Of a stretch of 64,000 bases of DNA, positions 23,382 to 34,761 are shown in pieces. The DNA is taken from contig JAETXT010000002.1 in assembly GCA_019188255.1 (NCBI GenBank), positions 4,340,001 through 4,404,000 of the forward strand, read 5' to 3'. The translations under genes and the position numbers were made by a program. The number at the start of each line of letters is the position of its first letter. Position 1 is the first letter of the stretch. This stretch comes from Verticillium longisporum (lineage: Eukaryota > Ascomycota > Sordariomycetes > Glomerellales > Plectosphaerellaceae). The notes below the pieces were generated by a model. The model worked only from the letters and a program-made list of their open reading frames with translations, was not told the origin of the DNA and did not search any database.

Positions 23382-23877
23382 GATGTTCGACGACGATTGG
23401 CAATGTGGCGGCCAAATGAAGAGTCGATTTCTCGATGATGGACCTCTTCACAATGAGTACTAATTTGCTGGTGCGTATGTGTGTGTGTGTAACGGCAAGG
23501 ACGATATAGCTGGGTGAAGGCACCCCCTCTTGGCTAAAATGTCGTGAGGTCATCCGAGAAAGCTGCTCTCTCTTTCGCCAGCCTAAAAAAGGCCGACGCG
23601 TGCCTCCAGTCCCGCGACTAGAATCCCTGCAAGGCCCCAAGCTGCTTCCCCACGGCGGGATGCTCCATTTTTCGAGCTGTCAGTCCAATGGGGAGCCGTC
23701 GGGTCTCTCAGGGGACCACCCACTGATTCAGCGCCCCAAGCGCCCCACCAACAGTGGACGATTCAACACGACAAGAACACCTGGTCCGACATGACGACGA
23801 CGGGCGAAGTAGGTGATGACCGACCTGGACCGCATCGCCTTGCTTTTCGTCGATTTTGCGCCGCAGAACCTGCAAAC
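23382..23877. other. Shared promoter of FMP25 and COG3
   Basis: A 496-bp gap between two divergent starts. It contains a (TG)n microsatellite at about 23477-23490. An in-frame ATG at 23791 could extend COG3 by 29 residues, but that segment lacks family character. Confidence 0.6.
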
Positions 23878-26400
23878 ATGTACGACGACTCTTGGTACAG
23901 CTTTGTGCCCGAGGTCGCCAAGACTGCTGCCTCGACCGTCAAGAATGCTGGCCACCGGCGCAAGGAGTCCCTCCTCCAGCAGCCCAACGTTTGTCTCTCC
24001 CCGCTCACCACGACACTACCCGTTCTGAACAGTGCTCCCAGGGAACGATACAGCCCTCTGAAGCTCCAGAGCCGCTGAGCCGGCTCCTCGAAGACCCCGA
24101 AGACAACGATGACCCGCCAGAGCCGGCGCTGGCTCGCCGTGCGAAATCCTACTCCGACTTTTACCACGTCGTTCGCGCCCAGCTCGCCAAGGATGCGCAC
24201 AAGAAGAGGGAGGACCGCAAGAGGAGGAAAGACAAGAGCCTCGAGGCACTGATGATTGCAGCCAATGTCGACAACATACCAGTCCCGCGACGGCCTGTTC
24301 TCGATCAATACAACGACCAGTTGCTGCAAGCCAGCCAGCATGAGTACCTGTATGGGCCAACCTTCCGTCCCTCCCATAGAAGCCCGGCTTACCATTGTGA
24401 AAGCATCTACAAAGACCAGCTGGATCTGACCGAGCGCCACCTCGAGGCCCTCATTGTCGACACCCACGCGTCCCTTGACCTCCTGACGACGCTCTCCAAT
24501 TCGTTCAAGGCGGTCGAGACCCAGACCAACTCTTTCCAGTCGCAGTGCGAGGACCTCATCGATGAGCAGAAGCGTCTCCAAAAGCTCGCAGACGAGGTCG
24601 GCACCGATCTGTACTTCTATACGTACCTGGACAACGTCACGCGGAGGCTCAACGCGCCTGGCGCCGGTCGTTTGGTAGAGGACGTGGTGTTCGGCGAGGT
24701 TTTGGACAATCTCAACTCATGCATCGACTTTATGACCAAACACGTAGGTCACATGGGATGCCCCAAGCACCAGCATGCTGACATACCAAAAAAATATAGC
24801 CTACATATCGCGACGCCGACTCCTACCTCGCACGATACGAATCCCAGCTGACGAAAGCGCTCCATCTGCTCGAGGTCGGTCTCAACAACCGGCTCAAGAA
24901 CATCTCCGACGAAATCGCCAAACCCATCGCGGCGTCCAAGTCCGAGGCTACCCGCCATGCTCTTGCTTACGGCCGCTTTGCCGAAATGATCGCCGATACC
25001 TATTCGCTGCTGCCCAACATCCACAAGGTCATGCGCAACGTCTTTGATGAGTACGGACAGCCAATCTCAGGCACGGCGCACGACATTTATGTCAACACGG
25101 CGAACAATCTGTTCTCGACATACTTGGCAGTTCGCAACGATGATTTGAAGCCAATGACGGACAAAGACGTGGCAGAGTTCGCGAGGGAGCGAAAGGACCT
25201 CTCGGTGGAGACGGGGTGCCGAAACTACCTTAAACAGACGTTTGAGAGGGCGTACAACGAGAACAGCCTCATACACCGAATCTTTGGCTTGGATCTGCAG
25301 TGGAGCTCCGATTCCGCGTCGGCGTACCAGGCTCTCAAGTCCGCCTCGAAGGGTGCCGTGAACCCGGCCAACATTGCGATCCTCTCCGCCAACCTATGCG
25401 CCGCGCTCAAGACGGAAGAGCTACGCACAGTGTGCAACATTGTGGCCTGGCTGATGAACGAGTATCTCGTCTTGGACTACGACGAGGAGGAGTCGCCATT
25501 CTCCCAACAGTGCAGGGAGCTGAGCGCAAGGATCCTGACGGAACATCTCTGGGTCTTCACCGACGACATGTTCAATGCCGAGACGACCAAGACCATCACA
25601 AAGGTGGCGCTCGACGACGAGGGGCTGAAGATCAAGCCCGTCGTGGACGGCGTGTCCGCGTCCAATGCCTACCCCCCCGTCACCAAAGCCATGGGGCTTC
25701 TGGCCATGTATGACCAGACGATGCCCAAGGAGCGCAGTGTACGTATCATTTTGGTTGAATCGCTCGAGGAGACGCTCACATGTCGCAGCAAAAGAATAAC
25801 CGCGTTGTGTTCAACATTGTCCGTGAATCTGTCAAGGTGCTGCAGCGCGCCGAGGCTCGCATCAAGTATATCAAGAACGGGACCGACGCCGACCTCTTTA
25901 TGATCAAGAATCTCCTCATCATCAAGAACGAATTGCTCTCGCTCGAGATTGGCGACATTCGCGGCGACGGCGCCGCGCTCCAGCACTTTGGCCAGATCTG
26001 GAACACGCTCAGCCCGCAGAACTGGGTCAGCTTCTTCGGCAGCATCATTGGCGGTGTTGGGTCTGTGGACTCTTCCTTCTGGTCGTCGGCCAAGGCAGCG
26101 CCGCCCGCGGTCACGGCTGGGTCGTTGACGGTAGAGGACATGAACGAGCAGCTCGACGAGCTTCTGAGACAGTCGATCGTGGCATTCACGCAACGGTGGG
26201 GTGGCCTTACCATGGATGCCAAGGCGAGGAAGGCTGGCGTCAAGCCCATTGGCAAGGTCGAGAAGGAGCTCGAGGAGGTTCTGCAGACGGCGTTCAGCAA
26301 CCAGCCAGAGGTCATTGGGAAGCTCAAGGAGGCCATTGCGATGCATGCCGAAGCCCAGGAGCAGGCGGCGGGCGAGAAGAAGGGGGTGAGGCGGTATTGA
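23878..26400 (+). CDS. COG3: Conserved oligomeric Golgi complex subunit 3 (Sec34/COG3)
   Basis: Five exons (23878-23988, 24042-24349, 24404-24743, 24800-25738, 25789-26400) are joined by GT-AG introns with matching phases, giving 769 aa. The start MYDDSWYSFVPE is chosen because it opens the conserved N-terminus. The Sec34-like domain follows: QHEYLIYKDQLDLTERHLE across the second junction, then a coiled coil (about 145-220), then the long alpha-helical rod typical of CATCHR tethers. By family knowledge, COG3 is an essential lobe-A subunit that tethers retrograde vesicles at the Golgi and keeps glycosylation enzymes in place. Exon 2 could instead begin nine bases earlier at 24033, adding three residues. 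The frame is intact throughout. Confidence 0.95.
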
Positions 26401-26926
26401 AGCTGTTCATTTAGGATGATCCAAAATCCCACGATTCCCCATGTCAGATGACCGTAGCTCCCATAGAGCCCATGTCATGTCATTGATCTGCCGTCGATGA
26501 ATTGGGAGCGAGACATGTTGTCGAGCAGCTCTTCAGCTTGTGGCTCCCTGCGCCCAAACGGCTAGCGCCATCACGCAATAGCATTCGTGGATCGCAAACC
26601 CCACCATGGCCAACACCGAAGGTAACCACAGTTGTGGTGCTCCAAAAGATAAGGAACCCCCCCGATTCCGGCCACTTGATTCACACCTTCCACCAACACC
26701 CAAAACCCAAAAAAAGACCAGTTGTGACACGTCGACGTCAATTGAGCTCCTTCCTCTGCTTCCCGACCCTTCTGCAGCTTTCAGACCAGCGAACAATCGC
26801 TCGGGACTTTCCCCCGTGCGTCTCGCTTTCGACGACCTCTGACCGCCCGCCCAAGCACGTCGGGGAGGGGTTAGCCAGCTCGAGCACTCGCTTGATCGAA
26901 TCGACCGGACCACGAACGAAGCGACC
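26401..26926. other. COG3 to carrier gene spacer
   Basis: 3' flank of COG3 and promoter/leader of the carrier gene. No additional gene is supported. Confidence 0.5.
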
Positions 26927-27844
26927 ATGGCCACGGCCGCGAACGACGTCGAGCTGCACCAGGCTCCCGAGCCAGAGGGCGGTGCTCTGCAGACGGCCAA
27001 GGATCTCTTCTCTGGCGCCGCCGGCGGCATCACCCAGGTCCTCGTCGGCCAGCCCTTCGACATCGTCAAGGTCCGCCTCCAGACGTCGACGGCGCACACG
27101 TCGGCCCTCGAGGCGGCGACGGCCATCTACAAGAATGAGGGCCCGCTCGCCTTCTACAAGGGCACGCTGACGCCGCTCATCGGCATCGGCGCCTGCGTGT
27201 CGATCCAGTTTGGCGCCTTCCACCAGGCGCGCCGCTACCTCGAGGCGCGCAACGCCGGCCACCCGCTCTCCTACGGCCAGTACTACGCCGCCGGCGCCTT
27301 TGCCGGCCTCGCCAACGCGCCCCTCTCCGGCCCCATCGAGCACGTCCGCATCCGCCTGCAGACGCAGCCCCACGGCGCCGGCCGCCTCTACGCGGGACCC
27401 CTCGACTGCGTCCGCACGCTGTCCGCCCAGGGCGGCGTCCTGCGCGGCCTCTACCGCGGCCAGGCCGTCACCCTGCTGCGCGAGGCCCAGGCCTACGGCA
27501 TGTGGTTCCTCTCCTTCGAGTACATGATGAACGCCGACGCCGCCCGCAACGCCATCCACCGCAAGGACGTGCCCAGCTGGAAGGTCGCCCTGTACGGCGG
27601 CCTCGCCGGCGAGGCCCTCTGGCTCGGCAGCTACCCCTTTGACGTCGTCAAGAGCAAGATGCAGACCGACGGCTTTGGCGCCGCGCAAAAGTACAAGACC
27701 ATGCGCGACTGCTTCGCCCAGACGTACCGCGGCGAGGGCCTGCGGGGGTTCTGGAAGGGCATCGGCCCCACGCTGCTGAGGGCCATGCCTGTGAGCGCCG
27801 CGACGTTTGCGACGGTCGAGCTGACGATGCGGCTCATCAACTAG
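26927..27844 (+). CDS. YMC1: Mitochondrial carrier, YMC1/YMC2 type
   Basis: An intronless frame of 305 aa with the three tandem ~100-residue repeats of the SLC25 family. The carrier signatures are PFDIVKVRLQ (about 43), PIEHVRIRLQ (about 137) and PFDVVKSKMQ (about 236). The second repeat has the substitution P-x-E instead of P-x-D, seen in this subfamily. Overall pattern, including FYKGTLTPLIGIGACVSIQFG, resembles yeast Ymc1/Ymc2, which are linked to glycine/glutamate or organic acid transport across the inner membrane. Third positions are strongly C-biased, suggesting high expression. It converges with TIP20 at 224 bp. Substrate assignment is family inference; a carnitine carrier relative is the main alternative. 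Confidence 0.87.
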   Translation: MATAANDVELHQAPEPEGGALQTAKDLFSGAAGGITQVLVGQPFDIVKVRLQTSTAHTSALEAATAIYKNEGPLAFYKGTLTPLIGIGACVSIQFGAFHQARRYLEARNAGHPLSYGQYYAAGAFAGLANAPLSGPIEHVRIRLQTQPHGAGRLYAGPLDCVRTLSAQGGVLRGLYRGQAVTLLREAQAYGMWFLSFEYMMNADAARNAIHRKDVPSWKVALYGGLAGEALWLGSYPFDVVKSKMQTDGFGAAQKYKTMRDCFAQTYRGEGLRGFWKGIGPTLLRAMPVSAATFATVELTMRLIN

Positions 27845-28068
27845 ACCGGTCTCGCCACTACCGCGAAGGAGAGGACAAGGATCAAGCGATGGCAGGGGAG
27901 GTGGAAGAGAGAAGAAGAATCATCACACGGGCGTTTAACATGTTCTTTTAGAGAAAGACGGACGCGGTCACGTCCAGAAGGCTGTCACACAGTAGAGACA
28001 GATGGCGAGCGTACATATTCAACATTGATGCCAGACCCCTTTTTTATTTTTTCAAAAAGCGGACACTG

Positions 28069-30550
28069 TTACTCGTTTGTCTCCAGCCGCCGCTGCAAGA
28101 TGTGTCTCGCGTTCGCAGGCGTCAGCGAGTCAATCTCGAGCGCCTCCAGCATCTTCTTCGCCTCCGTATTGTCTGTGAAGATGCGGTCAGTCGCCACCTT
28201 GAGCGACACGCCGCCGGCAGACTGCGGCTCGACCGGCAGGTTGAGCAGCCGCAGCGCGTCATGCAGGCTGCCCAGCGGGCCCACGCCGTTCGGAATGTAC
28301 CGGTCGACGAGCGACAGGATGGCGTTGAGGTCGCGCAGGAACTGCGCCGCGCCGAGCGCTGTGAACGTCTGCCGCATGAGCACCTCACCCCAGAGGAAGT
28401 CCTGCAGTTTATCGAGGGCTGCGCGCCAAGTGCGTCGGAACGCGGCTGTGCTGAGAGCTTTGACGAGGAAGTCGAGGTTTTGACGAAGAACCTGAGACTG
28501 TCAGCAAGAGTCAAGCACATAGTAGTAGCTTCTGTCACTTACACGAAGGGGTTCGTCGAGCTCGGCTGTGATAGCAAGCTGGAAGGGATCCACTGGCAAA
28601 AGGTTAGTCTTCGCTCTTGGTGCTAGTGGCAGGTGACCTACCCTCGGCGCCATTATCGCTGATTGTCGTCCATTGCACCTTCGTGGAGTATGCTTTGAGG
28701 GCATCATTGTGAGACTTGGACAAGGCCCCGCCGAGGAAGTCCTGCGCAGCCTTTCTCCTCAACGCATAGGCGGCAATCGTTTCATCGAACAAGATGCCGT
28801 CTCCATTGTCCGATCCGACGGCAGTCGAGGTTCGGTCCTTGACCTCCTCATAGCTCATGTCGCCAGCAATCTCAGCAGACTCGTTGCCGGGTTTCGCCCG
28901 CGTCTGGAGTTCGTCCCACAACGTGACGAAAAAGTCCTCGTTGCTCCAGTCCTTCAGCGTGTTGACAACATGGTCGGAGCTGCCGTACACCTTGCACAGG
29001 GTCTCGAGAGCTCCCGTTCCCTCCAGCGCCGCCAGCTGCTCCTTGGTCACGCCATGCAGCGTCCTGCCCACGGTGGATGTGATGGATTGGTAGGCTTCAA
29101 GCGACCCCCTGAGCCGATCGTGAAAGTCGTCGAGGATGTCGAGCTGTATGCCGATGAGAAAGCGCATCTTGTGCTTGAAGTTCCTGGCCCGCTCGTACTG
29201 CGCGGTAATGGATCGCAGCAGATCAGTGACGCGGGTCGCGCCGTAGGTCGGTTTCGTCTTTCCGCTGCCTGTGTAGTCGTAGTCGATATTTCGGGCATCT
29301 GGCGCAGCCATGATGGCCTGGAATCGCTCCAATGCAAATTCCCTCTCTGCCACGAACCAAGGCTCGAAATACTTGTCAAGGACCTCGGTGGTCAAACCAG
29401 CCCATCCGTCCTCCGAGTTGCCTCCGTCATAGCTGAACCTGGCGCGAACGTTGTCGTCAAATGTCATGAGTTGGCCTATCAGGCTGCTCAGGAAGGTAGG
29501 CACGTTGACAGCGTCGGCCACAACAGTGTGAACCTTTTCCCGTAGAACAGGTAGCATTGTCGTGACAAAGGCGCACACCGGGTCAATGTAGACCGTGTTG
29601 TTTGCCGCCGGCGTGTCCTTCAGCTTGGCGGCAAGCATGTGGCCCAGGTTGTCCCGGAAGAAATCCTCCCACTTCTCAATCGTCGCCAGGAACCACGGGA
29701 AGCAGTGCGTTCCCAAAGCCTCGGGCTTGCTTGTCGGCTTGTCGCTCATAAAGTGGTATCGGAACTCGGAGATGAACATCTTGCACATGACGTCAAAGGG
29801 CAGCAACGTCACAGTTTCTGTGCTGTACACGATCTCGGGGACCTGAAGGTCGATCAACTTTTCAAAGCACTGCAGCCACTCGTCATCCATCTCAGCACTG
29901 GGATCCACGCCCATCGGCCAGGACCTCTTCGCCAGGATGGCATCCAGCTCGGCCGACATGGTCTTCTTCATCTCGTCCCACAGTGTCTCGGTGACCGTCT
30001 CGACGTAGTTGACAAGGTGCACTGCCGCGTCGTCTGCGATGCCAGACAGCTCGGCCAGGCGTACCGACAGCTGCTTGAGCTGCGCATACGGTTCCAGCGC
30101 CGCCTTTGGGCTTTCTGGCAGATGCGACCGAGCCTCCTTGCGTAGAGCATCGACATCTTGCAGGAGGACGAGGTATTTTTGCGCCAGCTCGACGGTGCGC
30201 AGCTTCTTCATGGGCTCCTGCAGGCGGGCGATCGCTTGGTTGGGTGCATCCGATGCGGCGGCGACCTTGACGCGGATGTCGATGCTGTGCTGAAGCTCCT
30301 GAAAGTCTTGGATGCGCGTCTCGAGGGAGGTCTGGCGGTCGCGGGACGTGAAGCGAGCTTCATCGAGCTGCTTGACAGCATTGTCGAGCTGTGCCTGAAG
30401 CTGGCTGCGCTGGGTTTCGACGTTGGCCAGCAGGGTTTCGAGGCTCTCTAAGTCGGTAGTGGATTGGAGCTTGTCGTCGAGGTAGTCTTCAACACGAATG
30501 TCGAGCCCTTGCGCCCCCTTCAGGGGTTGTTGCTCTATTGACGCGGCCAT
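28069..30550 (-). CDS. TIP20: TIP20/RINT1-family vesicle tethering protein
   Basis: Three exons (28642-30550, 28543-28592, 28069-28497) are joined by GT-AG introns with matching phases, giving 795 aa. The N-terminus has a coiled coil (residues about 35-120, LESLETLLANVETQRSQLQ). The RINT1/TIP1 domain covers about residues 150-790, with the motifs HCFPWFLATIEKWEDFF and DILDDFHDRLRGSLEAYQS, and a C-terminal helical part ending HILQRRLETNE. By family knowledge, this is a subunit of the Dsl1/NRZ complex that tethers COPI vesicles to the ER together with Dsl1 and Sec39. The 50-nt middle exon is unusually small but needed to keep frame and its splice sites are good. Like COG3 nearby, it belongs to the CATCHR fold class. 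Confidence 0.92.
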
Positions 30551-31030
30551 GCTTGCTGGGCCTCGGGTGAGTGCGTCGGTGTATGTGTGTGTGTGTGCTG
30601 TGCTGAAGCTAAAGCTTGACGTGGAGGGATGACGATGGCGGTTTGACTGTCAGGTGGGGAAAGGCGGGTCTCCCATTGATCCGCAGCCGGCATGGCCTCT
30701 CGGACCAGGCCTGGGGACAATGAATATCAACACACATGACAAGCAACAAGGTTGTAGCCTTTCATCAATTACTTCACAAAGACCGTCGAAGGTGTAGACA
30801 CGGAAACAGAAGGATACTGATTAAGTATTGTCGACTGCTCCACTGTGTATCCAAGGGCGTGCATCTCCCCATGTAAGTCCTGCGATTGATCCCAGCTTGG
30901 TACCCGGTGATGCCTCGATCTTTGAATGCTGTGTTCGCGATGCGCCAGCCGGCATGCTCCTTCATGTCGGCATTGTACAATTGCAGCAGCACCCCCCACT
31001 ACCCGGTCTGCCGACGCCTTCCACCATTGC
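30551..31030. other. TIP20 upstream region
   Basis: Includes a (TG)n run near 30582-30597. Minus-strand frames at 30769-31065 look partly protein-like (ending YPSVSVSTPSTVFVK) and might be a 3' exon of the small ORF at 31031-31246, but I could not find a convincing splice pair. Confidence 0.35.
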
Positions 31031-31246
31031 CTAGATGTTGTGTACCATCGTGCTGATGACGCCAACGCAGAGGATCACAGGGACGACGTATTGTCGGAAG
31101 ATGTGTGCTTTCGAGTGACTGGTTGTGCTTTGATTATTCTGCATGGATTCGTGTAAAGCAAGCCCGGTGGCTGCGCCGAAGGAGTCAAACGTCTGTGGAG
31201 TCGAGGGTCCTGACCACATTATGAAGGGAGGAGATCCGATATTCAT
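31031..31246 (-). CDS. Possible small membrane protein, 71 aa or first exon
   Basis: An ATG-started frame of 71 codons with ordinary codon use and one hydrophobic segment near the end (YVVPVILCVGVISTMV, about residues 53-68), preceded by a polar Ser/Thr/Gln/His stretch. I recognise no family. The frame stops just after ATGGTACACAAC, where GTACAC could be a splice donor, so this may be a 5' exon. It could also be chance. Confidence 0.25.
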   Translation of the reverse strand: MNIGSPPFIMWSGPSTPQTFDSFGAATGLALHESMQNNQSTTSHSKAHIFRQYVVPVILCVGVISTMVHNI

Positions 31247-32092
31247 TGACGGTGTTGCAGCTTGGGTGCGTAATGAGTGTGTGCCAAGTCAGGTAGAGGC
31301 TGTGGTCGAGGAAGACGTATTAACAAAATATCTGGTTCGCAGACGACGGTTGGCGTCGTCAAAGACAGCGAGGTGAGAGAATCCGTTTTTGCTCATTAAT
31401 TTCCTTGCCATAAGGCAGGCACCACTTGCCCGAGGTTTGCCTGCTCATTGTATGGATTCTCCGCAAGCTGGTGTCAGTTATGTACCTAAGTAGGTATGTA
31501 AGTGTGTAAGTCGCGACTCATTACCAACAGGAAGATAGACAGGTGGCCAGGGAAGACCAGGACCAACCGGTGTGGGTGACCTGCCACAAGGTACCTCATC
31601 ATTCGGGTTCATTGAGTACCGTGACAGCTAAACTCATGATGACATCATAAGCACACAGTCTCTGAATATCATCAATGTTGTAGAGCTCAATGAAGCAAAA
31701 TATTCGCAACCAAAATCAAAAATAAACGAAGAAAAAAGGATGTGAGGTCAGGAGAAAGGATGCTGAAACGGGTGTTCCTTGCCATGAGATAGGTACTTCT
31801 TGTCCGAGATTTGCCTGTTTGCCAGGCTGTGGACAATTGATCCAGCTCACATAAGTGTTTACTTCAGACAGACATGACTTGTCTTGGATGTCGATTGGGA
31901 AAGTTGGCAGGGTTCACCAATCCCCCACCCCTCCTCAGCCAGAGGAACGCATCGTACGCTTCACGCACAATGTGGCAAAATTATGGCTCAAAGGGCATCG
32001 CAGATCCCAATTGCCTTAAGTGAATTGAATTTGTAGATGCCCCGGACTTGGAGACGCAAAAGATTCAGTGGCAGGCAGAAGGAACAAAAACC
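31247..32092. other. Intergenic region
   Basis: AT-richer than neighbouring coding DNA. It contains direct GTACCTAAGTAGGTATGTAAG-like short repeats near 31480-31505. No gene is seen. Confidence 0.5.
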
Positions 32093-32097
32093 AAAAA
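32093..32097 (-). terminator. RNA polymerase III terminator of tRNA-Glu
   Basis: A run of five T on the minus strand starts a few bases after the tRNA 3' end, followed by a second T run. This is the normal Pol III stop signal. Confidence 0.7.
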
Positions 32098-32100
32098 GAT

Positions 32101-32182
32101 TCCGAACCAGGGAATCGAACCCTGCGCCTGTCGGCACTCTCGAATGAAAGCGACAAATGTTAACCGATACACCAGTTCGGAT
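32101..32182 (-). tRNA. tRNA-Glu (UUC anticodon) with a ~10-nt intron
   Basis: Minus strand, 82 nt. The acceptor stem TCCGAAC pairs with GTTCGGA at the other end. The T-arm reads CAGGG-TTCGATT-CCCTG. The anticodon stem TGTCG pairs with CGACA once a ~10-nt insert (about 32135-32144) is removed, leaving loop CTTTCAC with anticodon TTC. The intron sits directly 3' of position 37, the canonical place for eukaryotic nuclear tRNA introns. Mature length is 72 nt without CCA. The structure and the sequence near the D-arm fit tRNA-Glu. Confidence 0.93.
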
Positions 32183-32964
32183 GGTTGTTGAAGGCAGGGG
32201 TAAAAATACGACTCATAGTGTACTGCACTCTTCCCCCCGACGTTCAGGTCGGCATCCATTGTGCCACAGGCCAACCTCTGAGTCTGTTGTCTCTCCCGGG
32301 GGAAAGCTCCTCTCTGAAGGCTGCTGCTGCGAATGTAAGGCGACGAATCATCTTGCATGTTCCTCATCAGGTACTTAGCTCAGTGTGCAGCCAATTTCAT
32401 CACGACCTACAATCTCCCAAGCCTTACAAGCTCATGCTTGAGTACTGTAACAAATGACCAGGCTGGCCCCAGCAATGGTGGATCCCCTAAATGAGGACTC
32501 GATGACATGTCGATAATACAGAAGTTCAATCTCGACGAAAGCATATTTCGGGCATCTCGCGAAGATCATGTAACGGCAGCACAGACTTCCGGACCCTATG
32601 CCAATGCATAGCAACATTACATGTACAAGGGCTCGCCTATTCGAATGGCATTTGCTCGGGTCATCAATGTCCTTGAATCTTCGAGCCGCTCAACCACGTG
32701 CATCGCAACGGCTGTCGGCTAGATGACCAGTCCTGTACAACAATGCGGTACTCATGAAGCCGCCAAGGTATGCTTTTGCAGTGTTGCGTACTTTCTGGGC
32801 ATATCAGCACTTGAAACCTGTCGAATATCTTCCTCGAACCATCGGCCATGGCTGTGTTCCGAGTCGCCTCGGCAGAGCAGTAATACAGAGCAACTCTTGG
32901 GAAACACCAAGTTCACATTGTCATAGAGGTCAACTTCGTCGATGGTAAGCACCAACCCCACAAG
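32183..32964. other. Intergenic region beside tRNA
   Basis: 5' flank of the tRNA. Frames on both strands are short and unsupported; a minus-strand frame at 32752-32961 reads protein-like in part but has no family match I can name. Confidence 0.4.
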
Positions 32965-33282
32965 ATGGCGTATTGGCGGGTTCCCCAGATCACGTGGAAC
33001 GAGGAATTCGACAAGCTCAACTCGCTCGCCATCAGACTCCAGTGGGTTGACGCGTCTCGAGAGAGCATCTTTGCCAAAGATAAAGACGGGCTTCTGAACA
33101 TCTCCAAAGGCGGCATGCGCATGTTTCAGACCGGTGGTGCCATGGTTCGAAACATCGAGGAGGCCCCCTTTGACGCCTGCATTGAATTGAGTACGAGGAC
33201 CACACCGGCACTATTGAATGAGGACAGGACAAGAACGGAACTGAGAGCGAACCTCTACTCTACCGAGATTGCATACTTGTAG
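32965..33282 (+). CDS. Orphan ORF, 105 codons, possible gene fragment
   Basis: Begins MAYWRVPQITWNEEFDKLN and shows G/C-biased third positions over its first ~80 codons (through NIEEAPFDACIEL), unlike the flanking DNA. The remainder is less gene-like. No domain is recognised. There is no clear upstream exon: a GTAAGC...CCCAG pair just upstream gives a short, frame-breaking intron. It may be an orphan gene, a fragment of a lost gene or chance. Confidence 0.3.
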   Translation: MAYWRVPQITWNEEFDKLNSLAIRLQWVDASRESIFAKDKDGLLNISKGGMRMFQTGGAMVRNIEEAPFDACIELSTRTTPALLNEDRTRTELRANLYSTEIAYL

Positions 33283-34761
33283 GGTAGCTTGATGCAAAAG
33301 TAGTGATGCTTGATTGATCTGTTGGTAAATTCGAACCAGGGTGACAAGCATGCTGTGTGTGAATGTCGCCAACGGGCACAGGAGGAAGACGGACGACAGG
33401 TGTTCCTCCAATCTCGACCATCCTGCGCGCCTGCAGCCAAGTGCTAGGCAGCAGCTGAAAGTCCAATGGCTGCTGACGACTGCTTGGTTGCCAGAGCCGT
33501 ACGGCAAACACGAAGGGAAGGTGGCAGCATCCTGCTTGTTGTCGTGACGACTGAAGCGAGTGGCGATGATGCTCGATTCGATGAAGCCCCGGAATCCCCG
33601 CTCGGGATGGGTTGGTCATCGATGCCAGGCGTCCGAGGGGAGAAAGCAAGGAAACCTGGGAATTAAGCTTAACAGGCCATGGATGATGGTTCCTCTTATG
33701 TTCTCGGCCAGGGCTAGTGGGCGCCCAGGGGTGCGTTTGACAGAGGGGGAGGGCAGGAAGGCATCTTTCGATGTGTAGGTACCTACCTACCTTACCCAAG
33801 GTACCTAGGTAGGGTCCAACGGTAGGCGCGGATGTGGAGGGCCAGCGGAATTGGGAGCATGCAGGCATGCAGGCACGCGGCCTGCCGGGTCACTAACGCA
33901 ACCACTTTGCGGCGGCCTGGTGCCCCAGTGCCTGGTGCCCCAGAGCCTGATGACCCAAGCCTAACCGCGCAGCCGGACCCCTGCCAAATCGAGAGTACTC
34001 AGGTACCAGTGGATCCCCCCGTGGTGAAACGCGCCGGACAACCCACGTCACAGCCCTGATGGCGCCCCACCTTTACCCCCGTCTCCAGGCCAACCACAGC
34101 CGGAGCAAAGTAAATACGGGAGGTTGGCCTAGCTACCATCACGCACCACGTATGTCGATCCGCCGATACCTCATAGACGTGCCACCCTCTTCTCCAGCCA
34201 TCTTGATTCTTGCCCACTAGCATACATCAACCTACTCAACACTGCCATCCCGCGCAAGCCGTGCTCGAGCTCGCCTTTTCAGAAAGCCCACGCAAAACTA
34301 AGTCACACCCTCCCACCCCCTCGACCCTCACTTCACCATTCCAAACCCTCTCTTCCTTCCTCCATACCAGAGCCGAACAAAGAAAGATCCCATCATTCCA
34401 GAGCCCTAAGGACCGGTGCATTCTTTTGGTCTGACAAGTCTATTCTTTCGCCCTTACATCTAGGTCGATCCGAGCCGTTCCGAATTCCTCGCGGCCCCGT
34501 TCTTCCACACCAAACCCTTCCAGTCTACGAAAGACGACGAGATACCCGCATTCCAGGTCGCTTCGTCCCCACGAACCGTGCTTCATCGGCAAACCCCCCA
34601 CCGTCGAGCTCATCTCGCTGTCGAGTTGAGTGTCCTGCCAGCACTGCGCGCAACCCAGACCCGACCGTTGCTCCGCAGAACGGAGAACGGGGAGAGGGCT
34701 CAGCGATCAGGGAAAGAAGGGGGGGTCCTCCTCGAGCCGCGCGTTCACGTAAACCGCCGCC
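33283..34761. other. FIG1 upstream region
   Basis: No gene is supported. It contains a TAGGTACC-type repeat at 33776-33813 and a long pyrimidine-rich stretch (about 34200-34450), likely leader or promoter of the FIG1-domain gene. Confidence 0.5.
33776..33813. repeat. TACCTAGGTA-type short repeat cluster
   Basis: Overlapping TAGGTACC/CCTACC units with palindromic GGTACCTAGG. The same motif occurs near 3879-3893, 47222-47245, 47366-47417 and 54417-54437, always between genes. Confidence 0.6.

Noticed and set aside
21372..23438. 688-codon plus-strand ORF opposite FMP25
   Set aside because: Mirror of a strongly third-position-biased real gene on the other strand; composition is Arg/Gly/Val-rich shadow sequence.
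26738..27688. 316-codon minus-strand ORF opposite the carrier gene
   Set aside because: The plus strand carries all three SLC25 signatures; the minus frame is compositional shadow.
28673..29545. 290-codon plus-strand ORF opposite TIP20
   Set aside because: Antisense shadow; TIP20 motifs are unambiguous on the minus strand.
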